Below, one piece after another: positions 1-9,200 of a DNA stretch of 26,236 nucleotides. The position numbers and the translations under genes are program-made. Origin of the DNA: JAHDHW01 sp964551455. GTDB taxonomy: Bacteria; Bacteroidota; Bacteroidia; Chitinophagales; Saprospiraceae. The first letter of the stretch is position 1. Every line of letters begins with the position of its first letter. The notes under the pieces were generated by a model. That model worked only from the letters and a program-made list of their open reading frames with translations, had not been told where the DNA came from and made no database searches. Where the stretch lies: positions 1 to 26,236 of the forward strand of contig CAZKDA010000043.1 of NCBI GenBank assembly GCA_964551455.1. The letters are read 5' to 3'.

Positions 1-234
1 CAGCGCGATCAGCGGGACACCTTTTTTATTTCCCGCAGATTGGGAAGGTTAAATGCTCGAATATCCTGTCGAAAAAAAATAATAAATAAAAACCGGTTTT
101 TGTAATCAGGCAAGTAGTCAATTTGCAATTAATACTATTTATAAAAATTTGACATTTAATAACCATATTCTATAACAACGTTTTCGTGCGTTCAACCTGT
201 TTTTTAACCAAATGCTGCCCGGTTTTCTTCATTT
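1..234. other. Intergenic left edge, no gene seen
   Basis: This AT-rich stretch lies downstream of the TolC-type gene. I see no supported coding region on either strand. A GCGGGA/TCCCGC pair at 12-17 and 31-36 could form a weak hairpin with a 13-nt loop. No strong terminator follows the efflux gene here, so further genes of the same transcript could lie beyond the window edge. Confidence 0.5.
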
Positions 235-1509
235 TTATAAAATACCCCTTTGGGTCAAATAATCCGTTTTGACCTGGATCAACTGGGTTTTGTGCAATTG
301 CAACTGCTGGCGTGCTCTTAATTCTGCGTTCACCTGGATGAGATAATCACTGACGGTGATCACGCCGTGCTCCAATTGGATGGCCATTTGTTCGAGGATC
401 TTTTGCTGGAGCCTGGCGATTTCTTCGTCGCGCAAAAATTGTTTTTCCAGTTTGGCGATGTTTTCCCTGAATTTCCCTTCGGTCAGATCTATATTGTGCT
501 CAAAGGTTTTCAACTGGTTGTCGATGATTTGGTTTTGTACCGCAAGCAACTGGCGGTCGCGCGCTGATTGTCCCCAATCGAACAGATTCCATGAAAACGA
601 CAGGCCGCCGATGGCATAGGGAGAAAGATTGGTTTCAAAAAAATTCAACGGATTGGCGTACCCAACGCCAGCCCGGACAAAAGCGCTGACTTTGGGTCTT
701 CTGGCGCCGGAGATCAGATTTTCGTTGGCGAGCAGCGCCTGTTTTTGCAGCCGGAAAAGTTCCTGCTCGGGGCGGTTTAATGGAAATTCTTTTTGAAAAT
801 TGCTGAGTGGCGGTGGGATAAGTTTTACATTTTCTCCCAGGTTTTTGCCGGTGTATCGTTCCAAAACAGCGATCAAAGCCCGGACGTCGCTTTCCAGTTT
901 TTCGATTTCAGCCAGGATCTCCAGCTCTTTAACCGTGACTTTATCCACCTCGCTTTCCAGCAAAACGCCGTGGCGAACACCGGCTTCAAGTGTCGCCTTC
1001 CTGATAGCCAGGTCTTCCAAAGTAACCTGCAATAATGCGATCTGCTCTTTGAAAAGAAATACGCCAAAAAAGAGTTGGTTGATCTGTGATTTGAGTGCAA
1101 ACAAATCTACTTCAACGGCTTGTTCGTTGACCGCCAATTGCATTTTTTCCAACTCTCTTTTTGCTGAAACCACGCCGCCGTCGAAAACAATAAATTGCCC
1201 TTCCAGGAAGGTTTTTGCATTGAAAAGCGGCAGATCAAGCTCAAAAGGAATGGGCGCATCTGACGGAAATTCAACGGTTTCTGATTGATAGGTCGCATCT
1301 GCTTTCCAGTGAAATGAAGGCAAACGGGAGCGTTCCAGGTTTTCCAGTTTCAAATCGGTTGCCTCCGCGAGGAGCGACTTGTTTTTCAACAGGGGATAGT
1401 TTTGCTCCGCCAACTGAAAAGCCTGCGTCAAAGAAAGCGTGTCGAAGGACTGTGCGAAAATGCCGGTAGCCCAAAACAACTCCAAAATGATGAATAGATA
1501 CTTGAACAT
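235..1509 (-). CDS. TolC-family outer membrane efflux protein
   Basis: This 424-residue protein fits the outer membrane efflux protein family: trimeric beta-barrels with a long periplasmic alpha-helical tunnel that serve as the exit duct of tripartite pumps. The N-terminus (MFKYLFIILELFWATGIFAQ) is a signal peptide with likely cleavage after residue 20. The mature part opens with the typical LSLTQAFQLAEQNYPLL helix. Two long coiled-coil helical regions (about 100-220 and 310-415) flank shorter strand-rich segments, the two-fold internal repeat expected of TolC; the strand segment FSWNLFDWGQSARDR near residues 306-320 is characteristic. The length is normal for the family. It lies 143 bp downstream of a tetR-like gene on the same strand, with an operator-like site in between. 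No membrane-fusion or inner-membrane pump gene is in the window; they may lie beyond the left edge. The substrate cannot be inferred. Confidence 0.9.
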   Translation of the reverse strand: MFKYLFIILELFWATGIFAQSFDTLSLTQAFQLAEQNYPLLKNKSLLAEATDLKLENLERSRLPSFHWKADATYQSETVEFPSDAPIPFELDLPLFNAKTFLEGQFIVFDGGVVSAKRELEKMQLAVNEQAVEVDLFALKSQINQLFFGVFLFKEQIALLQVTLEDLAIRKATLEAGVRHGVLLESEVDKVTVKELEILAEIEKLESDVRALIAVLERYTGKNLGENVKLIPPPLSNFQKEFPLNRPEQELFRLQKQALLANENLISGARRPKVSAFVRAGVGYANPLNFFETNLSPYAIGGLSFSWNLFDWGQSARDRQLLAVQNQIIDNQLKTFEHNIDLTEGKFRENIAKLEKQFLRDEEIARLQQKILEQMAIQLEHGVITVSDYLIQVNAELRARQQLQLHKTQLIQVKTDYLTQRGIL

Positions 1510-1552
1510 AGTTTTCCCGGTTTAGTGTTTTTTAGTAATTGGTGGTTAATTA

Positions 1553-1566
1553 GTATGGTCAACCAT
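1553..1566. promoter_or_regulatory. Putative TetR operator upstream of the TolC-type gene
   Basis: GTATGGTCAACCAT lies 44 bp upstream of the efflux gene start. It contains the inverted repeat ATGGT-CA-ACCAT, and its first 11 bases match GTATGGTTAAC at 2279-2289, in front of the tetR gene, in 10 of 11 positions. A TGGTTAA half-site lies just beside it at 1543-1549. The shared sequence suggests that one repressor binds both places. This is inference from sequence only. Confidence 0.5.
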
Positions 1567-1652
1567 CTAAAATCTTATGTCTGGTGTCTCTCTTAGAATT
1601 TCAAAATCAATCTTTTGGATTAACTTTTTGGTTAGTTTTGGTATAAAAAAAT

Positions 1653-2258
1653 TCACACTTCCATTGCATTCCTCACAAATTGTGAGACAATTTCAATCCG
1701 CTGGGCCATCAGCAAATCAAACTGCTCTTCAGGAAATTCGATGATGTTGCAAAAAACCGGTTTTACCACAAAAGGAAACACACACATGGAAATGACATTG
1801 AGGAGCAGGTGAACCGGCGGCACTGGCTTGATCAATCCCGCTTCCTGCTCTTCCTGGATTTGCTGAAAAAACTTTAGAAAATCGGGCATCCGGTGGATTT
1901 TGCTTTTTATCGTTTCCAGAAACTGTAAATGGTTTTGCGATAACTCATGTAAAATGAAAATTGGGATATGCGGATTTTCCCGGATATTGGTGATGTAAAC
2001 TTCGATGATCCTTTCAAATTTTTCAATCACAGCGCCTTCGGATTCCAGAACCTGCCCGAATTTCTCGATCACCATCGCCATCGTTTGCTGGATGATGACA
2101 GCAAAGAGCTTCTCTTTGCTTTTGAAATAATAATGCAGCATTGCCTTATTGATCTGTGCTTCGTCGGCAATTTCCTGCATCCTCGCTCCTGCAAAGCCGC
2201 GTTTTATAAAAACTTTTTTGGCGGCTTCCAATATTGCTGCTTCTGTGTTTTCTGCCAT
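1653..2258 (-). CDS. TetR/AcrR-family transcriptional regulator
   Basis: This 201-residue protein has the standard TetR layout. An N-terminal DNA-binding domain (about residues 5-55) reads AILEAAKKVFIKRGFAGARM, then the helix-turn-helix IADEAQINKAMLHYYFKSKE, with the family-typical YYF..KE..F stretch. It is followed by an all-helical ligand-binding and dimerisation domain of about 145 residues with no recognisable effector signature. TetR proteins usually repress their own gene and an adjacent efflux gene until a small molecule binds. That matches the context here: the next gene on the same strand is a TolC-type efflux protein, a palindrome sits between this gene's promoter and its start codon, and a related site precedes the efflux gene. 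The ligand is unknown. The family is nearly certain; the regulatory target is inferred. Confidence 0.93.
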   Translation of the reverse strand: MAENTEAAILEAAKKVFIKRGFAGARMQEIADEAQINKAMLHYYFKSKEKLFAVIIQQTMAMVIEKFGQVLESEGAVIEKFERIIEVYITNIRENPHIPIFILHELSQNHLQFLETIKSKIHRMPDFLKFFQQIQEEQEAGLIKPVPPVHLLLNVISMCVFPFVVKPVFCNIIEFPEEQFDLLMAQRIEIVSQFVRNAMEV

Positions 2259-2272
2259 CTTAATTTTATGGT

Positions 2273-2288
2273 TTAACCGTATGGTTAA
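2273..2288. promoter_or_regulatory. Putative TetR operator (palindrome)
   Basis: TTAACCGTATGGTTAA has two perfect 6-bp inverted arms (TTAACC/GGTTAA) around a 4-bp centre. It lies between the predicted -7 element (2291-2298) and the tetR start codon (2258), so it would cover the transcription start. That position is typical of an autorepression operator. Confidence 0.6.
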
Positions 2289-2290
2289 CG

Positions 2291-2322
2291 CAAATGTATT
2301 TCAAAATTTTTATAGATGCAAA
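2291..2322 (-). promoter_or_regulatory. Bacteroidota-type promoter of the tetR gene
   Basis: Read on the minus strand, a TTTG (2319-2322) is followed after 20 nt by TACATTTG (2291-2298). This fits the known Bacteroidota consensus TTTG / TAnnTTTG in sequence and spacing. The -7 element lies 32 bp upstream of the tetR start codon. Confidence 0.6.
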
Positions 2323-2764
2323 TGGATGGAGGAAAAAAAGACGGGGGCTTTGGAATCGGACTTTTTCCGGAATTTACGGCATGAGTGTTACTTTTTGCAA
2401 TGCTGCAAACCAGGAAATCGGAGTATGAAATTTCCCGATTGTCTCGAAATTCCGACTGGTCCGGCGAATGACAAATCCAGCGTTTTCAGGCATTTTACGA
2501 TTAAAGCCAGGCGCTAACCCATTTATGGTATTTTTAAAAATTTATGGTTTGGAAATGGGTCATGGCACAGAAATTGAACCTTTTGCATTGTCACTAGCGA
2601 CGAAAAAATAACCATGAAAACTGAAACTCCCGACTAAACTACAACCGTGACATGCAAAACCGATTTACAACGTTTACTGAATTTCGACTAAAAAACTTAC
2701 TGCAACAACTGAATCCCATGCTACAGAACCAGAAACTTGTTTATAATTCCATGACAGAGTGAAG

Positions 2765-2852
2765 GTGAGCAATTTTTAACCTGACTGCCAGGTTTTTGAG
2801 TAAGGAAAAAACGCAGGCGTACCTTGAAAGGTATGTGAGGCATTTTTAACCC
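2765..2852. repeat. Structured intergenic element bounded by imperfect direct repeats
   Basis: GTGAGCAATTTTTAACC (2765-2781) and GTGAGGCATTTTTAACCC (2835-2852) are near-identical and 70 bp apart. Between or overlapping them are two hairpins: ACCTG-ACTGC-CAGGT (2779-2793), and TACCTT-GA-AAGGTA (2820-2833). As plus-strand RNA the second stem extends to 9 bp with G-U pairs (2817-2836). No coding potential is seen. It could be a member of a dispersed repeat family or a small structured RNA; neither is established. Confidence 0.4.
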
Positions 2853-3070
2853 AATGCAACTAAAACCGGCCGCTCGAGAGATGAGATTTTAAACAAACTA
2901 AAAAATCACAAAAGGAACTTACGAATTACTTTAGAACAAATCCCCCCCAATTTTTTTCTCCTCAAATCAAATGAAAATCCATTGACCAATTCCCATAAAA
3001 ATACATATATACACGACACGGCATAGAGTTCTGATGATAAAAATTATCTATGCCTAAGTCGGCATTACTG

Positions 3071-3114
3071 TTCCGGTAAAATTTCGGAAAAAAAATCCGA
3101 AATTTATCCCGGAA
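3071..3114. repeat. Long imperfect inverted repeat (hairpin)
   Basis: The left arm at 3071-3088 (TTCCGGTAAAATTTCGGA) pairs with the right arm at 3096-3114 around a 7-A loop. The stem is about 18 bp with one bulge. It is just beyond the intrinsic terminator of the giant gene. On the minus strand its loop is a T run, so it could act as a backup terminator or a 3' stability element. Confidence 0.5.
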
Positions 3115-3121
3115 CGAGTAT

Positions 3122-3152
3122 AAAAAAAAGGCAGTCCGATTCGGACTGCCTT
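3122..3152 (-). terminator. Intrinsic terminator of the giant adhesin gene
   Basis: AAGGCAGTCCGA (3128-3139) and TCGGACTGCCTT (3141-3152) form a perfect 12-bp inverted repeat. On the minus strand it is followed by a run of T (the A run at 3122-3129). It sits 53 bp beyond the stop codon of the giant gene. Confidence 0.85.
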
Positions 3153-3204
3153 AATAAATCTCCCATAAAAACACATAAATATGACTAAATCATTACGATA
3201 AATT

Positions 3205-6200
3205 TTACCTTAAGAGAATGACGGAACCAATCGTTTTGTAACCTCCTTTTTCGCTCTTCTCTCCTTTCCAGGTTGTGCCGTCTTTGAAGACACCTTTGCA
3301 TTTCCAGACATAGACATCCTGCGGCATCAATTGACCGCGATAAGTTCCATCCCAGGATTCGGCTGGCTGGCCTTCTTCAAGCATTGTAGATTCCCAGAGC
3401 AAAAGACCATAAGTAGAGAAAACCTGGACATGGTACTCTTTCAAGCCAACTCCACGCGGCCTGAAAACCCTGACATCACCGATGCCTTGCTCAGGTGAAA
3501 AGCCATTTGGCAAAAACAATCCTTTGATGAATTCCGGCCTGAAAGTGATCAGCGTATCATCGATACAACCATATTCGCTCCTTGCTTCCAGGTAAATCTG
3601 TTGCACAGCGTCGCCATAAAAGCGGTGGATCGGGTTTTCTTCCGTAGAACTTCCGCCATCAGAAAACTCCCAGTAATATTCCACAGCATTTTCAGAAAGG
3701 TTGATCATTTCGTAGGTTCCGTCGCTTTCGGCTCCAACTTCCATAGGAATGAAATTGGCGAATGGGATTTCGTGAACGGTCACAATATTTTCTTTCATAA
3801 TCGTATCGTGGCAAGCTCCTTCGATGGAAACCACCAATTGAACATCATATACTCCCGGTTGGGTGTAAACATGTTCGGGGCTGGCGTCATTGGAAGTGGT
3901 GCCGTCGCCAAAGTCCCAGTAATACAGGTTGCTTTGCGAAGATTGATTGACAAACCTGACGTCAACCGGCGAACAACCCTCTGCATCACCGATGCTGAAA
4001 TCAGCTTCCGGCTCAGGATATATCCTGATCTCGGTGCCAGTAGTATCCAGACAGCCGAATTGATTGGATGCGATCAGGATCACATTATAATCACCGGCAT
4101 TTTCATAGATATTCGTTGGGTTGTTATAATTTGAAAAGGTTTCATTTCCAAATATCCAGACATATCCGCTGGCGCCTGACGATCCATTTTGAAAATTGAT
4201 CTCCGCAGGTAATCCGCAAAGCGACTCGCGTTCAAAATCAAATGCTGCATTTGGTGACGGATGCACGATGATATTCATAACCGAAGTATCATTATAACAG
4301 CCGTTGACATCAGTCGCCACCAATGAAACTTCATAGGTTCCAGGTTGAGAAAATACGTGAACCGGGTTCGTTTCATTCGAGGTATTTCCATCGCCAAAAT
4401 CCCATTCAAAGAAAGTTCCTCCTATCGAAAAATTATTCAACTGCAAGGGGAACGGAGCGCAACCGTAAGTAGATTCAGGCTCAAAAGATGCAACGGGAAG
4501 ATCATGAACGATCACTGTGCTGGTGTAGGTTGCCGGGCACTGGTTGAAGATTGAAAGCCCGGTCAATGTCACTTCATATACTCCCGGCTCGTTGAAAACA
4601 TGTGAAGGCGATGTCATTGTGCTCGTCGTGCCGTCGCCGAAGTCCCAATGATTTCCGGTAACATTTACAGACAAATTGGTGAATACGATCGGCTGATTCC
4701 TGCAAGCATAAGAGGGGTGTGAAAACGCCACTTCAGGCATCGGAAGCACAACTATATTGATCGTTGAGGAATCATAACCACATTCAGAATTTGCATACTG
4801 AATGACCGTGTAGGTTCCCGGATTTTCAAAGGTATGGGTGGGTTCTGCTTCGGCAGAAGTATTGCCATCGCCGAAATTCCAGTCGATCACGGCACCTGGG
4901 GTAGCATAATTATAAAAATCAACCGTAAACGGTTCGCAACCCTGTAGGCCGGAAACGCCGAACAAAGAATGAACATTTGCAGGCTCAACGACAACTTGGG
5001 TGGTAGCCGTATCCACGCCACAAGAATTGGAAGAGATCAACGTGACGGTATAAACCGAGGTCGTCGAATCCGTGTAATAAACCTGTGATTCAGGGATCGG
5101 GCTGTTGGAAGTATGCCCGTTTCCAAAATCCCAATAAAAGTTTGTTGCTGCTCCCGTTGAGATATTGGCAAAATTCATAACAACCGGCGAACAATCATTT
5201 TCTGGCGAAAGCCCTATCGCAGCCTGTGGCAACGGGTGGATTGTAATAATATCCTGATAAATACTGTTTCCACAAATGTTGCTGACCGACAATGTAATAA
5301 TATACGTGGTGTCACCGATACCCTGACCGTAATAAACAATATCCGGATTGGCTTCGGTAGATGTGATGCCATTGCCAAAATCCCAGAGGTAGGTCATTCC
5401 GGCGCCGAAACTTCCATTGGTGAGGTGCAATTCCAAACCTTCACATTCTTCGGTCGTATTAGGTTGGAAATAAGCCACCGGAACATCGGTGATTACTATT
5501 TCTTTTTCAATAGAACCAAAACAACCGTATTGGTTTTCAATATATAAACTCACTGTATAGGTTCCGGCAACATCATAAATATGCTGCGGTTCATAAACGT
5601 CGCTGCTGGTTCCATCGCCAAAATCCCAGCTGTACTCAAAATTATCAGTAACAAGGTTATCAAAATAGATCACATCATTCCGGCAAGCCATCTCAGGAAT
5701 ATTGAAATTGGGATCCTGCATCGGGAATACCGTGATGATCTTTGTCGGCGCGTTGATACATCCCGACATTTGATTTACAACCGTATAAGTCAGTGTGTGT
5801 GTACCTGCTCCGGCAACTGAGGGATCAAAAACCCCATAAACCGGATCGATGATACCTGGGCCGCTCCAGGTTCCACCGGCAGGGCTGTAACCGTCGAGTA
5901 TGATGTTGTCATAAGTCAGACAGGTGGATTCATTCGGGCCGGCCACGACGTGAGTCATGTCAACCACAAGGATTGTCCTGCTATCCTGAACCTGGCAACT
6001 GCCCACGCCGTAAGAGTAGGTCAATACATGCAATCCACCACCCGCTACTTCGGGATCGAATGTACCGGCGACCGGATCGATGATACCGGGGCCGCTCCAG
6101 GTGCCGCTGGTCGGCGAGTTCCCATTCAGGTAATAAATGCCCTGATCCATACATAAGGTATCGTTCGGCCCTGCATCGATCACTTCTGGTTCGATGAGAT

Positions 6201-9200
6201 AAACAATCAGGCTATCGAAATTGGTACATCCCGTATTTGGGTTCGTGTAGGTATAAACCAGATCATAAGAACCTGTTCCACCGGCGAAATCAGGGTTGAA
6301 GGTTCCGGCTACAGCGTCAATGATGCCGGGGCCGCTCCAGGTGCCTCCGGATGGGAAACCCTGCGTCAATTGAACATTGATGCCCTGAGCGCAAAAGATC
6401 GTATCGTTGCCTGCATTTACAACAGGAAGCGGCAATATCGTTACAACAAGTTCATCGCTGTTCGTACAACCGATGGCATCGCTGTAAGTATAGGTCAGGG
6501 TATAATTTCCAGGCGCCAGCGAAGGATCGAATGTTCCGTTTTGAGCATCGATGATCCCCGTTCCGCTCCAGGTTCCACCCGCAGGCGTGTTCGTGTTCAG
6601 GTCAAACGATGGTTCCCCAAAACAAACCTCCGCATCCTGCCCTGCATCGACTTCGGGCAATGCCTGTACCGTAACGATCAGATCATCGTGTACCTCGCAG
6701 TTTCCGGAACCTATGGAATAAGTCAGGGTATGCGTACCCACGCCGGCAATGGCCGGATTGAACATGGAACCGCTCAAACCGGGGTTCCCATTTCCACTCC
6801 AGCTACCTCCTAAAGGTGTAGCAAAAGTATTCAGATCAAAAGGCTGTGCATCGACACAGACGATCATATCTTCTCCCGCATCTACGGCATCCGGCTCGAT
6901 TACGCTGATATTGGCAGTTGTGCTGTTTGTACAACCATTATTGTCAGTATAGGTATAGGTCAGTGTATAGTTTCCGACACCACCGGCAACTGACGGATCG
7001 AATTGATTGTTTGAAACGCCGGGGCCGCTCCAGGTTCCGCCTGCCGGTGTCGCGTATGGCAAGTCGGTCAATCCGGGTGTATTACAATAAGAAGTATCGT
7101 TGGCGGTGAGTACCGGGAGACCGTTTACTGTGATCAAAATATCATCCGCATTTGTACAGCCATTGGCATTGGTGTAAGTGTAAGTGAATGAAAAAACACC
7201 GGTTCCGGATGCACTTGCATTAAAAATATTGCCGCCCAATACGCCGCCATTGTTGCTCGTCCAGCTTCCTCCGGAAGGGGTTCCATTTAAAATAACGGCA
7301 TTTTCGCTTACGCAAACTTCAAAATCGTTGCCGGCATCCACCGCAGGGAGCGGATTGATGGTGATCACAACGTTGTCAGAAACCTGGCAGTTACCGCTTC
7401 CAATGGTATAGGTCAGCGTATGTGTTCCGACGCCTGCAACCGCAGGAGAAAACATATTTCCACTCAAACCCGGACTACCGTTGGCGCTCCAGGTTCCTCC
7501 CGGTGGTGACGCCATTTGCCCCAAATCGATTGGCGCGGCGTTGACACAGGCTGAAAAATTGTTTCCGGCATCCACATTGTCTGGGTCAATGACTGAAACG
7601 TTTATATTCACGGTATTGGAACAACCATTCCCGTTGGTGTATTGATAGGTTAAAATATACGTTCCTACTCCACCGGCGTTTACCGGATTGAACTGGTTTC
7701 CATTGACACCGGGGCCTGACCAGGTGCCACCAAAAGGCGTTGCAACAGGCAGGTTGACATAACCCGGCGTATTGCAATAACTCGTGTCGCTTGACACCGG
7801 CTGCGGCAATGGATTCACTGTAACTACCAATTCGTCTTCATTCGTACAGCCATTATTGTTCGTAAAAGTATAGGTAAATGAATAGACTCCTGAGCCGCTC
7901 GCATTCGGGTTGAAAACACTTCCGCTCAACATGCCGCCGTTGTTACTGGTCCAGCTACCACCGGCAGGTGAAGCGCTCAAAGTAATAGCCGTTTCATCCA
8001 CACAAATCTCAAAATCAGGTTCTGTTGCAACCAACGGCAATGGATTGACGGTAATGGTCAAATCATCGCTGACCTGGCAATTTCCTGAACCAATGCTGTA
8101 AGTCATCACGTGGTTTCCAGGTCCAGCCAGAGCCGGAAGAAAGGTACTTCCACTGAGGCCGGGGCCGCTCCAGGTTCCGCCGGGAGGCGATGCAAGCAGG
8201 TTCAGATCGACAGGCCCTGCATCAATACACAGCACCTGGTCATCTCCGGCTTCTATGCTCGAAGGATCGACAACCGTTGCGTTGATCGTGATCTCATCTT
8301 CACAACCGTTGCCATCGGTGTAGCTGTAAGTCAAAACATAAGTGCCGGTTCCACCTGCCAAAGCAGGATTGAACTGAGTGCCTGAAACGCCCGGGCCTGA
8401 CCATGTACCACCAAAAGGCGTTGCATCAGGCAAATTGACATAACCGGGCGTATTACAATAAGAAGTGTCATTTGAAGAAAGTACAGGAAGCGGAAATACT
8501 TCAATGACCATCTCTTCAGAATCAGAACAATTGGTAAACGGATCGGTATAGCTGTAGGTCAGAACATGCGTTCCAAGCCCTGCAGCGCCCGGAAGGAAGG
8601 TGCTTCCACTCACACCGTTACCCGTCCAGGTTCCTCCTGAAGGCGTAGCTGAGCCCAGATTGAAAGAAGGCACATTGATACAAATTTCCTGATCGGGTGG
8701 AATATTGATATTTGGCAAAGCTAAAACCGTAATGGTTTTGGTATCGGTAGTTTCACAAATTCCGGTTCCGTAAGTGTAGGTCAAAACATGATTTCCAACT
8801 CCGGCGACAAGCGGATAAAAAATGTTGTTCGTGGAGTTTACTCCATTTCCGCTCCAGGTACCGCCGATTGGTGTTCCGGTGGTTATTTCAAACGGAATAT
8901 CGTTGATACAAACGATCTCATCGCCGCCGGCGTCAGCCACTTCGTTGGACACCACCGTCATGATCATACTGTCCAGATTGGAACATCCGGTGCCGGGATG
9001 CGTGTAGCTGTAATACAAGGTATAAGCGCCGGTTCCGGGAGTATTGCTTGCATTGAAAACGCCGGTGGATGTAACGCCGGTGCCCGACCATGTACCGCCC
9101 GGAGGTGTAAATCCGGTCAACTGGTAATTATTCGGGTTTTCACAGATCGATTGATTAGGGCCTGCTTCCACTTGGGGTAGATCATTCACAGTGATCGTCT

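Larger units (their letters stand above)
2323..3121. other. Gene-free intergenic stretch with hairpins and short repeats
   Basis: About 800 bp lie between the tetR promoter and the terminator of the giant gene. No open frame here has plausible protein character. The stretch instead holds a structured repeat (2765-2852), an EagI/XhoI-like run (2867-2878), one copy of a 20-bp direct repeat (2991-3010) and a long hairpin (3071-3114). It may hold an untranslated RNA, but nothing shows that directly. Confidence 0.5.
2991..3180. repeat. 20-bp direct repeat, two copies 170 bp apart
   Basis: TCCCATAAAAATACATATAT at 2991-3010 and TCCCATAAAAACACATAAAT at 3161-3180 agree in 18 of 20 positions. They flank the long hairpin and the terminator downstream of the giant gene. 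This may reflect a local duplication or the ends of a small inserted element. Confidence 0.45.

Noticed and set aside
2149..2517. 122-codon plus-strand open frame overlapping tetR and its promoter
   Set aside because: Half of it is antisense to the tetR coding region and the rest is Cys/Lys-rich without family features.
2867..2878. CGGCCGCTCGAG, resembling a cloning polylinker (EagI/XhoI)
   Set aside because: The flanks are not vector-like and continue as AT-rich native sequence, so it is most likely coincidental.
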